The translations under genes were made by a program, and so were the position numbers. A DNA stretch of 64,000 nt, taken from positions 43,960 through 107,959 of the forward strand of contig CALRTZ010000002.1 in the NCBI GenBank assembly GCA_943371235.1, written 5' to 3'. This document shows, piece after piece, positions 44,338 through 51,258 of this stretch. The stretch is from CAJBVG01 sp943371235. Its GTDB lineage: Bacteria > Bacteroidota > Bacteroidia > Sphingobacteriales > Sphingobacteriaceae. Positions within the stretch are counted from its first letter, which is position 1, and every line of letters starts with the position of its first letter. The notes under the pieces were generated by a model. That model did no database searches. It had not been told where the DNA came from and saw only the letters and a list, made by a program, of their open reading frames with translations.

Positions 44338-44612
44338 TTAATAATCTCTTTGCCGGCTTCTTCGTTTACTCGCTTTATAATGAGGCCTTTCATCATTTGT
44401 AATTCTTGGGCAATTATAGAGGAGTTTACGGTTAAGTACAAGGTTTTATGTTTTACGAACATTTTTTCGGTTCGCTGAGCAATCATTTTACCCACAATTT
44501 CTTCCCAACGCTGTTTTACTTGTTCAAAATGATAACGATCGGCCAAATGGTAATGCTCCATTAAGGCTTCAATCGCATCTTTAAGTGTAAGTTCATTGCT
44601 TTTCCTTCTCAT
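44319..44612 (-). CDS. DUF721 (DciA-like) protein
   Basis: 97 residues. LTLKDAIEALMEHYHLADRY, VKQRWEEIVGKMIAQRTEKM and LYLTVNSSIIAQELQMMKG are the DUF721 pattern, related to DciA proteins that assist loading of the replicative helicase; the link is stronger because it follows recF with a four-base ATGA overlap. The last residues (NVLVC) and the stop are encoded by the intergenic octamer array, so the native C-terminus appears to have been replaced or trimmed by the repeat. Confidence 0.85.
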   Translation of the reverse strand: MRRKSNELTLKDAIEALMEHYHLADRYHFEQVKQRWEEIVGKMIAQRTEKMFVKHKTLYLTVNSSIIAQELQMMKGLIIKRVNEEAGKEIINNVLVC

Positions 44613-45715
44613 TTGTTCGCTTCTACCGTTCCTTTGTCAATGCTAAAGATACGTGCGTCCACCCCTATTTCTTCAAAAATTCTTTGCACACGATTTTTCT
44701 CCGTATCCGTAATAAATATTTGTCCGAAGGCATCCTCACTCACCATGGCTAATAATTTTTTTATTCGCGCTTCGTCTAATTTATCGAAAATATCATCTAA
44801 TAATAATAAGGGCTTATACCCCTTTTTTAGTTGAAGATATTTGTAATGGGCCAATTTTAAGGCAATTAAATACGATTTCTGTTGTCCTTGAGAACCGAAT
44901 TTTTTAAGTGGATATTCTCCCAATTTAAATTCTAAATCGTCTTTATGTGTGCCGTAATTACTGCGTTGTGTAATTACATCTTTGCGGGTATTTTTCGTTA
45001 ATAAATCTAAAATCTGATGTTCATTCAATTGAGATTCGTAGGCTATAGAAACTTCTTCCATACCAGATGAAATACGTTGGTAAAGCTCATTAAACAAAGG
45101 GATGAACTCGTCTATAAACTGTTTTCTTTTGGCGTAAATTTTTTCGGCATATTGAGCTAATTGATGATTAAATACTTCTAGTACGGTTTCATCATAGCCC
45201 GGGTTTTCACTCATCTTTTTTAACAATGCATTTCTATTCTGAAGTATTTTATTGTAATAAATTAGATCGTCGAGGTAATGGTTATCGACTTGAGAAATTG
45301 CACCATCAATAAATTTTCTACGTTCTTCACTTCCTTCTAAAATTAATTGCTGATCGGAAGGTGAAATCATCACCAAAGGATATAATCCGATATGGTCTGC
45401 TAAGCGCTGGTATTCTTTTTGGTTTCTTTTAAATTGCTTTTTATGATTTTTCTTAAAACCACAATACACATTTTGTATTTCTGCGTCGACCTCAAAATCG
45501 CCTTGAATGACAAAAAAGGCTTCTTCATGAAAAATGGATTGAGAATCGATGGGGTTAAAGAAACTTTTACATAAACATAAATAATGGATGGCATCCAAAA
45601 TATTCGTTTTACCGGCGCCATTATGGCCTGTAAAACAGTTCACCCCCGACGAAAATTGAAGATTCGCTTCGCGGTAGTTCTTAAAATTGATGAAAGATAG
45701 TACTGAAAGATGCAT
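44609..45715 (-). CDS. recF: DNA replication/repair protein RecF
   Basis: 368 residues from the ATG at 45715. SMC-like ATPase that loads RecA at gaps with RecOR. Walker A GHNGAGKTNILDAIH, signature region KKFGSQGQQKSYLIALKLA and Walker B LLLLDDIFDKLDEARI are present, with SPSDQQLILEGSEERRKFID typical of RecF. The frame extends four codons further, to 45727, but those overlap the -7 element at 45725-45732, so the later ATG is the start. Followed with a four-base overlap by the DUF721 gene. Confidence 0.95.
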   Translation of the reverse strand: MHLSVLSFINFKNYREANLQFSSGVNCFTGHNGAGKTNILDAIHYLCLCKSFFNPIDSQSIFHEEAFFVIQGDFEVDAEIQNVYCGFKKNHKKQFKRNQKEYQRLADHIGLYPLVMISPSDQQLILEGSEERRKFIDGAISQVDNHYLDDLIYYNKILQNRNALLKKMSENPGYDETVLEVFNHQLAQYAEKIYAKRKQFIDEFIPLFNELYQRISSGMEEVSIAYESQLNEHQILDLLTKNTRKDVITQRSNYGTHKDDLEFKLGEYPLKKFGSQGQQKSYLIALKLAHYKYLQLKKGYKPLLLLDDIFDKLDEARIKKLLAMVSEDAFGQIFITDTEKNRVQRIFEEIGVDARIFSIDKGTVEANK

Positions 45716-45724
45716 TTTGAGCCT

Positions 45725-45732
45725 CAAATATA
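45725..45732 (-). promoter_or_regulatory. -7 element TATATTTG for recF
   Basis: Exact TAnnTTTG match on the minus strand, nine bases upstream of the ATG at 45715. Its position overlaps the longer candidate start and so decides between them. Confidence 0.6.
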
Positions 45733-45792
45733 CCCATTTGAACTAAATTTAGGAGAATTTTAACGCTTACTTGTATGTATGCTCGAAAAACG

Positions 45793-45800
45793 TATTTTTG
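45793..45800 (+). promoter_or_regulatory. -7 element TATTTTTG for the TPR gene
   Basis: Exact TAnnTTTG match, 25 bases before the ATG at 45826, in the divergent gap with recF. Confidence 0.58.
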
Positions 45801-45825
45801 CAAACCTTAGGATTAATAAAAAGAC

Positions 45826-46494
45826 ATGTCAGCAGAACAGGAAAACAACCCAATTGGAGAACAATTTACAAAAGCAGAAGGCTTTGTAGTTGAGAATAAA
45901 AAGAGTTTATTAGTTATTGGCGGTACAATTGTAGCGTTAATACTATTATATGTAGGGTATCAAACCTTAATTATAAACCCACGCGAGAAAGAAGCAGCCG
46001 GACAAATGTTCATGGCAGAAAAGTATTTCGAGCAAGATTCATTAGACAAAGCAATTAATGGTGATGGTAACTTTTTAGGATTCGCAGCTATTGCTGATGA
46101 ATACGGAAGTACAAAAGCAGGTGCAATTGCACATTACTATTTAGGTTATGCATATTTACGTCAGGGGCAATACGAACTTGCAATTGAATCATTAGAAGAA
46201 TTTAATTCTGCAGATGAAGTGTTGCAAACTCTTGCATACAGTGGCATTGCAGATGCTTACTTAGAATTAAATAAGTTGGAAGATGCAGTAAGTTTTTACA
46301 AAAAAGCAGCTGCAAAAAGTAAAGATCAATTTACAACACCAGTAGTATTAATGAAATTGGGCATGACATACGAAATGATGAACGAGCCACAAAAAGCATT
46401 AGAGAATTACGAAAAAATTAAAAAAGAATATACTGAATCTACAGAGGCAAGAGATATTGAGAAATACATTGCTAGAGCTTCGGCAAAAATTTAA
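45826..46494 (+). CDS. Membrane-anchored tetratricopeptide-repeat protein (YfgM-like)
   Basis: 222 residues. A short cytoplasmic N-terminus, one membrane helix (LLVIGGTIVALILLYVGYQTL, about 30-50) and then TPR repeats, e.g. AHYYLGYAYLRQGQYELAIE, AYSGIADAYLELNKLEDAVS and MKLGMTYEMMNEPQKALENY. The layout matches YfgM/ancillary SecYEG translocon proteins, so a role in periplasmic protein handling is possible. Operon with ribH is interrupted by a terminator. The neighbourhood recF/TPR/ribH is common in Bacteroidota. Confidence 0.87.
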   Translation: MSAEQENNPIGEQFTKAEGFVVENKKSLLVIGGTIVALILLYVGYQTLIINPREKEAAGQMFMAEKYFEQDSLDKAINGDGNFLGFAAIADEYGSTKAGAIAHYYLGYAYLRQGQYELAIESLEEFNSADEVLQTLAYSGIADAYLELNKLEDAVSFYKKAAAKSKDQFTTPVVLMKLGMTYEMMNEPQKALENYEKIKKEYTESTEARDIEKYIARASAKI

Positions 46495-46516
46495 TTAAAA
46501 TTTAACCAAATTTGAT

Positions 46517-46549
46517 AAGCATCGTGTCTACACGATGCTTATTTTTTTT
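46517..46549 (+). terminator. Intrinsic terminator after the TPR gene
   Basis: A 10-base perfect stem (AAGCATCGTG / CACGATGCTT) with a TCTA loop is followed by a run of nine T after one A. Confidence 0.92.
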
Positions 46550-46562
46550 TACTTTTACTTCT

Positions 46563-47051
46563 ATGTCATCTATAAATAAAAACTTATCAGATTTTAGTCA
46601 TATGCAAGTTCCGAGTGCACAAGACTATCGTTTCGGAATTGTAGTGGCTGAGTGGAATGCAGAAATTACGGGGGCATTACTAGAGGGCGCCATCAATACT
46701 TTGAAAAAATATGGAGCAAGTGAAGCTAAAATTGATGTTTTCCCGGTTCCAGGGAGTTTCGAATTAAGCTCTGGCGCATATATTTTAGCCGATTCGGCAA
46801 AATATGATGCTATTATAGCCTTAGGATGTGTAATCCAAGGAGAAACCCGCCATTTCGATTTTATTTGCAATGCTGTAGCGAATGGAATTACAGAAGTAAG
46901 CCATAAAACAGGTATTCCTGCAATTTTTGGGGTTTTAACTACTGATAATTTAGAACAAGCAAAAGACAGAGCAGGAGGCAAACACGGCAATAAAGGAGCG
47001 GAAGCAGCCGTTACTGCTATTAAAATGGCCGAATTAAAATCGAATTTTTAA
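46563..47051 (+). CDS. ribH: 6,7-dimethyl-8-ribityllumazine synthase
   Basis: 162 residues, penultimate enzyme of riboflavin synthesis. Blocks: FGIVVAEWNAEITGALLEGA, VFPVPGSFELSSGA, ALGCVIQGETRHFDFICNAV (catalytic His) and IFGVLTTDNLEQAKDRAGG. The ATG at 46563 is chosen because the longer frame begins inside the terminator of the previous gene. No other rib gene is nearby. Confidence 0.96.
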   Translation: MSSINKNLSDFSHMQVPSAQDYRFGIVVAEWNAEITGALLEGAINTLKKYGASEAKIDVFPVPGSFELSSGAYILADSAKYDAIIALGCVIQGETRHFDFICNAVANGITEVSHKTGIPAIFGVLTTDNLEQAKDRAGGKHGNKGAEAAVTAIKMAELKSNF

Positions 47052-47091
47052 TTCCACGTAAAAATAAATACATTTGTATAAAGTTGAAAAA

Positions 47092-47229
47092 ATGAAAAAG
47101 ATAATCGCAGCTGTAATTTTAGCAAGTTTTGTAATGATAGGCTTGAGCGCTTGCTCTGGTCGCCAAGGTTGCCCAGCAATGTCTGACAGTTACAAATACT
47201 CAGGTCGTTCTCGCGGAGTTTGGAGATAA
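47092..47229 (+). CDS. Very small lipoprotein, 45 residues
   Basis: Translation starts MKKIIAAVILASFVMIGLSA and reaches a lipobox GLSAC at Cys21. The mature peptide of 25 residues is basic and polar (SGRQGCPAMSDSYKYSGRSR...) with one extra cysteine. The TAA overlaps the first base of the ytxJ ATG, so it is translationally coupled to ytxJ. No family is recognised by me. The clear signal and tight coupling make it a real gene despite its size; the free Cys27 next to a redox gene is suggestive only. Confidence 0.75.
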   Translation: MKKIIAAVILASFVMIGLSACSGRQGCPAMSDSYKYSGRSRGVWR

Positions 47230-47564
47230 TGATGAATTGGATTCCCTTAGAAACTGAGGAACAAATCGACATTATTAAAAGCCAATCAGAATCGTCTGTT
47301 ATTTTTAAACATAGCACCCGTTGCCATATAAGCAACATGGTAATGCGTTATTTTGAAAAAGAATGGAAGGCATTGGACGGTGTAAATGTGTACTACCTCG
47401 ACTTAATTGCTTACCGAAATTTATCAAACAAAGTGGCGGAAACATTCCAAGTACACCACGAATCTCCTCAAGTTATTGTAGTTAAAAATGGTGAGTGTAT
47501 TTTAGATGCATCACACCAAGATGTTTCTGCACAAGAAATTGCAGAAATACTTGTTACCAATTAA
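47229..47564 (+). CDS. ytxJ: Bacillithiol system redox-active protein YtxJ
   Basis: 111 residues, monothiol thioredoxin-like. Active site Cys32 in IFKHSTRCHISNMVM (the YtxJ family has TCxIS-like sites), then VNVYYLDLIAYRNLSNKVAE, VHHESPQVIVVKNG with the cis-Pro. Family members act as monothiol bacilliredoxins (BrxC). The ATG at 47229 or 47232 is used; 47229 overlaps the small lipoprotein stop. Ends overlapping the convergent OsmC gene by 11 bases. Confidence 0.9.
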   Translation: MMNWIPLETEEQIDIIKSQSESSVIFKHSTRCHISNMVMRYFEKEWKALDGVNVYYLDLIAYRNLSNKVAETFQVHHESPQVIVVKNGECILDASHQDVSAQEIAEILVTN

Positions 47565-47967
47565 AGCTCCAGGATTGAATTAATTCTGGATGTAAACTTT
47601 TTGCCACTGGGCAATTCCTAGCCGTATTTTCAATTATTTTTCGCTCTCTATCATCAAAATTACTACCTTCTGGGAAATAAATCTCCACTTGTATCTCTCC
47701 TACCCTGCGCGGGTCTGATTTCATTATTTTGGTGATGTCTATTTTAGTGCCACGCAATCGTAGTTCGAAACCATGTGTTCTGGCAGCAATGCCAACTACC
47801 GTTATCATACAGCTGCCTAATGATGCCGCTAATAAATCGGTTGGCGAAAACGATTCTGCCTTTCCTTGGTTATCTAGAGGTGCGTCGGTTAATAAACGAG
47901 TGCCAGAATAAATATGCTCTGCCTCCGTTCTTAATTCGTCGATGTAGTGAGTTTGAATGGTAATCAT
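47554..47967 (-). CDS. OsmC family peroxidase-like protein
   Basis: 137 residues. Two conserved cysteines: Cys53 in LLAASLGSCMITVVGI and Cys119 in NTARNCPVAKSLHP, the thiol-peroxidase pair of OsmC/Ohr proteins. It lies tail-to-tail with ytxJ (11-base overlap), so thiol-redox genes cluster here. The substrate (organic hydroperoxides or none) cannot be read from sequence; many OsmC members of this subgroup are uncharacterised. Confidence 0.91.
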   Translation of the reverse strand: MITIQTHYIDELRTEAEHIYSGTRLLTDAPLDNQGKAESFSPTDLLAASLGSCMITVVGIAARTHGFELRLRGTKIDITKIMKSDPRRVGEIQVEIYFPEGSNFDDRERKIIENTARNCPVAKSLHPELIQSWSFNW

Positions 47968-47969
47968 GA

Positions 47970-48002
47970 TTGAGTTGTGAATTGTGAGTTGTGAATTGTG
48001 AG
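47970..48002 (+). repeat. Period-7 array, core TTGTGAR
   Basis: A partial unit TTGAG and then four heptamers in phase alternating TTGTGAA and TTGTGAG, two bases upstream of the OsmC start codon. Unlike most arrays here it sits between divergent starts. Confidence 0.82.
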
Positions 48003-48024
48003 TTTAGGTACTTAATTACAAAAT

Positions 48025-48080
48025 TTCGACTATTCGATTGTTCGAAAATTCGACCTTTCGACTCTTCGACAATTCGAAAA
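48025..48080 (+). repeat. Seven in-phase TTCGANNN octamers
   Basis: TTCGACTA, TTCGATTG, TTCGAAAA, TTCGACCT, TTCGACTC, TTCGACAA and TTCGAAAA run without a break in phase. Five bases are invariant and three vary freely, the cleanest example of the core-plus-variable pattern in the window. It lies in the 131-base divergent gap between osmC and the barrel gene, together with the TTGTGAR array. Confidence 0.9.
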
Positions 48081-48098
48081 TAATGTTTAATATTGAAT

Positions 48099-48890
48099 AT
48101 GCGAACAACATTGTTCTATACTTCCTTTTTAGTGCTTGTACTGTTGAGTACAACGAAGCTTGTTATTTCGCAGAACATACCACAAATAGAGGGTGCTGGC
48201 ATTAAACCTGATGAAGACACCCGCTTTGTATACAAAAAAGAATGGTCGGGTGGTGGAACCATCAGCAACAGAGGTTTCGGTCTCATTTTACGGCACGCAA
48301 TCATCACACAAAATTTTTTAAAAATTCAGTTTGAAACAGAAATATCCAACATCAAACATCCAAAAGAATTTAAAACTTCTAACCCATATTTCAATAATTC
48401 TAAACTATATGTGTACGGGAAACAAAACTCTTTGTACAACATAAGAACTGGAGTTGGAACTAATTTGTTGGTATTTGATAGAGCACCGAAAGAAGGCGTA
48501 GAAATTAGTGCAACCTTTATGGGCGGTATCTCTTGGGGTTTATTGAAGCCCATTTATTTGGAAATTATAAAAGACAGCGGAAATCCTTTTAATCCAGACA
48601 TTGTATCTGAGAAGTTTGACAAATTTCAACACAACGAATCGAACATTTTAGGGTACTCTGGGTTTACTAGAGGATTCGACGAATTAAGTTTGAATACTGG
48701 ATTGTATATTAAATCGGGTTTAAATTTTGATTGGAGCGCAAAAGATGATCGGATTTTGAATTTAGAAGTAGGTGGAGTAATCGACCAGTTTTTTAAACCG
48801 GTACAAATTATGGCCGACTTTAAGGATTTAGAAAACAAATCTACGTTCATCTCCTTGTATGCAACATTCACTTTCGGCAAAAAATACTAG
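48099..48890 (+). CDS. Hypothetical exported beta-barrel-like protein upstream of lipA
   Basis: 263 residues. Signal peptide from MRTTLFYTSFLVLVLLSTT to about VISQ. The mature part has repeated amphipathic strands (GFGLILRHAIITQNFLKIQF, YNIRTGVGTNLLVFDRAP, LNTGLYIKSGLNFDWSAKD) and ends in an aromatic-rich strand SLYATFTFGKKY, typical of an outer-membrane barrel. No named family. I take the ATG at 48099; an upstream TTG at 48093 is possible. It is nine bases from lipA, so likely same transcript. Confidence 0.72.
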   Translation: MRTTLFYTSFLVLVLLSTTKLVISQNIPQIEGAGIKPDEDTRFVYKKEWSGGGTISNRGFGLILRHAIITQNFLKIQFETEISNIKHPKEFKTSNPYFNNSKLYVYGKQNSLYNIRTGVGTNLLVFDRAPKEGVEISATFMGGISWGLLKPIYLEIIKDSGNPFNPDIVSEKFDKFQHNESNILGYSGFTRGFDELSLNTGLYIKSGLNFDWSAKDDRILNLEVGGVIDQFFKPVQIMADFKDLENKSTFISLYATFTFGKKY

Positions 48891-48899
48891 TTTTGTAAA

Positions 48900-49778
48900 A
48901 TGATTGATTTACCAGTTATATCAGAAGAAAAAAAAGAAAGAAAACCAGAGTGGTTACGTGTAAAATTACCAGTAGGTAAAGAATATGCTCACGTAAGGAG
49001 TTTGGTTGATAAGCATAAATTGCATACCATTTGTGAGAGCGGCAATTGCCCTAATATGGGCGAATGCTGGGGTGCAGGTACAGCAACGTTTATGATTTTA
49101 GGAAACATTTGTACACGCTCTTGTTCTTTTTGTGCGGTAGCAACCGGCAGACCTCTTGCAGTTGATTTAGAGGAACCAGAAAGAGTTGCCACCTCTGTGC
49201 AATTAATGAATGTGAAACATTGCGTAATTACTTCTGTAGATAGAGACGATTTAAAAGATGGTGGTTCTATTATTTGGGCAGAAACGATTAGAGCCATTCG
49301 CGAAAAATCTCCATCAACAACTTTAGAAACTTTATTACCAGATTTTAAAGGTCAATGGGATAATTTAGCGAGAGTGTTAGAAGAAGCACCAGAAGTAGTA
49401 TCGCATAATTTAGAAACCGTTAGAAGATTAACCAAAGAAGTAAGAATACAAGCCAAATACGACAGAAGTTTAGAGTGTTTGAAACATATTTCGGAAGCAG
49501 GTTTACGTACTAAATCGGGTATTATGTTGGGATTAGGTGAAACGGAAGATGAAGTGTTAGAATCGATGGACGATTTATTAAAGAACGGTGTGCATATATT
49601 AACGCTCGGACAATATTTACAACCTACCAGAAAGCATCACAGTGTAATTGAATACATCCATCCCGATCAGTTTGCAAAGTATAAAGAAATAGGCATGCAA
49701 AAAGGATTTAGGGTGGTAGAAAGTGGACCAATGGTGCGTTCATCATACCATGCTGAAAAACATTTATTCGAATTTTAA
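48900..49778 (+). CDS. lipA: Lipoyl synthase
   Basis: 292 residues. Radical-SAM enzyme that inserts two sulfurs into octanoyl-lysine of GcvH and 2-oxoacid dehydrogenase E2 proteins. Auxiliary cluster cysteines 45, 50, 56 (CESGNCPNMGEC), radical-SAM CTRSCSFC (71, 75, 78), and the C-terminal RSSYHAE serine ligand are all present. It links functionally to gcvP in this window, whose system needs lipoylated GcvH. LipB is not seen. Confidence 0.97.
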   Translation: MIDLPVISEEKKERKPEWLRVKLPVGKEYAHVRSLVDKHKLHTICESGNCPNMGECWGAGTATFMILGNICTRSCSFCAVATGRPLAVDLEEPERVATSVQLMNVKHCVITSVDRDDLKDGGSIIWAETIRAIREKSPSTTLETLLPDFKGQWDNLARVLEEAPEVVSHNLETVRRLTKEVRIQAKYDRSLECLKHISEAGLRTKSGIMLGLGETEDEVLESMDDLLKNGVHILTLGQYLQPTRKHHSVIEYIHPDQFAKYKEIGMQKGFRVVESGPMVRSSYHAEKHLFEF

Positions 49779-49787
49779 TCGCAACCA

Positions 49788-50339
49788 TTGACACCTAGAA
49801 TTACTAGTAAAATTTCGGAAGAAGAATTGGTCTATCTTTTAAAAATAAAAGATACGGCAGGTTTAGAATATTTGTACGATCATTATTCGAAAGCGTTGTA
49901 CAATATCATTTACCAAGTATTACAAAACGAAGAATACACAGAGGATGTATTGCAAGAAATGTACATCAAAGTATGGAATTCTTTTGATATGTTCGATACT
50001 ACAAAAGGTCGTTTGTATACTTGGATGAGCAATATTGCACGTAACATGGCAATAGATAAAGTACGTTCAAAAGAATTCAGAAACCAGAACCAAAACCAAG
50101 ACATCGAAAATCACGTAAGTGGAATAGACATTCGAATGAGTAACAAGTTAAACCCAGATACTTTAGGAATAAAAAGTTTGGTAGATAACTTGAAACCCGA
50201 ACAAAAAAGATTGATAGAGCTGATCTATTTCAACGGATTTACACATGCCGAAGTAGCAGAGCATTTAGACATGCCATTGGGTACTGTAAAAACGAGAGTT
50301 AGAGCAGCAATTATAGAACTAAGAAAATATTTTAATTAA
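49788..50339 (+). CDS. ECF-type RNA polymerase sigma factor
   Basis: 183 residues. Sigma region 2 (LEYLYDHYSKALYNIIYQVL, EDVLQEMYIKVWNSFDMFD, LYTWMSNIARNMAIDKVRSK) and region 4 (LIELIYFNGFTHAEVAEHLD, MPLGTVKTRVRAAIIELRKY). No ATG gives a complete region 2, so the TTG at 49788 is the likely start. The next gene is its anti-sigma factor with no spacing. It starts nine bases after lipA. Confidence 0.93.
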   Translation: MTPRITSKISEEELVYLLKIKDTAGLEYLYDHYSKALYNIIYQVLQNEEYTEDVLQEMYIKVWNSFDMFDTTKGRLYTWMSNIARNMAIDKVRSKEFRNQNQNQDIENHVSGIDIRMSNKLNPDTLGIKSLVDNLKPEQKRLIELIYFNGFTHAEVAEHLDMPLGTVKTRVRAAIIELRKYFN

Positions 50340-51203
50340 GTGGATATACAAGCATACATAGCAACCGGAGTATTGGAACTTTACGTTTCGGGGGCATTAT
50401 CCGATCAGGAGATGCGCGAAGTGGAGCACATGGCTCAACTATATCCAGAAGTAAAACAAGAACTGGATGAAATTGAAGCTAGTTTTTTTGCCTTAGCAAA
50501 TGAGTTGCATATTGGTCCGCGTGCTTCTTTAAAAGATGAATTATTAAAAAACGTAAAGTTACAAAGCGTTGGACAAAAAATTCAACCAAAAGAAGAGATA
50601 GTAGAGTTGAATACAACTCCACAAAATGTACAAGAAGAAGAAGCAAAGGTTATACAATTAGCTAAGCCAGAAAAACCGAGTTATAAGTTTGCATTTGCAG
50701 CATCATTAGCCTTATTAATTGCAAGTGTGGCAGGCTTAGGAATTACCTGGAACAACTGGTCGCAAACGAAAGATGAGTTATCGAATCTTAAAGTTCGATT
50801 AGAAGAAACAACTACTCAATATGCTTCATTAAATACAAGTTTTGAAGAAAACAAAAAAGTGATGGAAAGCTTACGCAGCCCAATGGTAATGAAGTTGCCA
50901 TTAGCAGGCCAAGCTATTTCGCCACAATCGCAAGCCATGGTGCACTGGGATAAAGCCAGTAAAAAAGTAATGGTCGACCCTATGAATTTACCAGCTACGG
51001 ATGACATGCACGATTACCAATTATGGGCAATTGTTGACGGCAAACCAGTAGATTTAGGTGTGTTTAGCCCAGGGAATAACGACATGAATATGTTTGAGAT
51101 GAAATCGGTGGAAACACCACAAGCATTTGCCATTACATTAGAACGCAAAGGGGGTAGTGTAAATCCAACGATGGAGCAAATGTATGTGATGGGGAAAATA
51201 TAA
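50340..51203 (+). CDS. Membrane anti-sigma factor, RskA type
   Basis: 287 residues. The N-terminal zinc-finger-like anti-sigma region (about 1-75: YIATGVLELYVSGALSDQEM) is cytoplasmic, a membrane helix follows (FAFAASLALLIASVAGLGIT, about 118-138), a coiled-coil linker comes next, and the C-terminal RskA domain (AMVHWDKASKKVMVDPMNLP, YQLWAIVDGKPVDLGVF) is periplasmic. It holds the sigma factor until released by proteolysis. A GTG directly after the sigma stop starts it; both genes use non-ATG starts. Confidence 0.9.
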   Translation: MDIQAYIATGVLELYVSGALSDQEMREVEHMAQLYPEVKQELDEIEASFFALANELHIGPRASLKDELLKNVKLQSVGQKIQPKEEIVELNTTPQNVQEEEAKVIQLAKPEKPSYKFAFAASLALLIASVAGLGITWNNWSQTKDELSNLKVRLEETTTQYASLNTSFEENKKVMESLRSPMVMKLPLAGQAISPQSQAMVHWDKASKKVMVDPMNLPATDDMHDYQLWAIVDGKPVDLGVFSPGNNDMNMFEMKSVETPQAFAITLERKGGSVNPTMEQMYVMGKI

Positions 51204-51235
51204 TTGAATTGTGAATTGTGAATGTGAGTTGTGAG
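51204..51235 (+). repeat. Period-7 array, core TTGTGAR
   Basis: A partial TTGAA, then TTGTGAA twice, TGTGAG (one base short) and TTGTGAG, starting on the base after the anti-sigma stop. Third copy of the TTGTGAR family. Confidence 0.78.
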
Positions 51236-51258
51236 TTAGGCGAGAGAGTACTATCATG

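Noticed and set aside
763..51235. CRISPR arrays as an explanation of the periodic repeats
   Set aside because: Units are 7-8 bases with no 20-40 base unique spacers, no cas genes are present and each locus has its own word.
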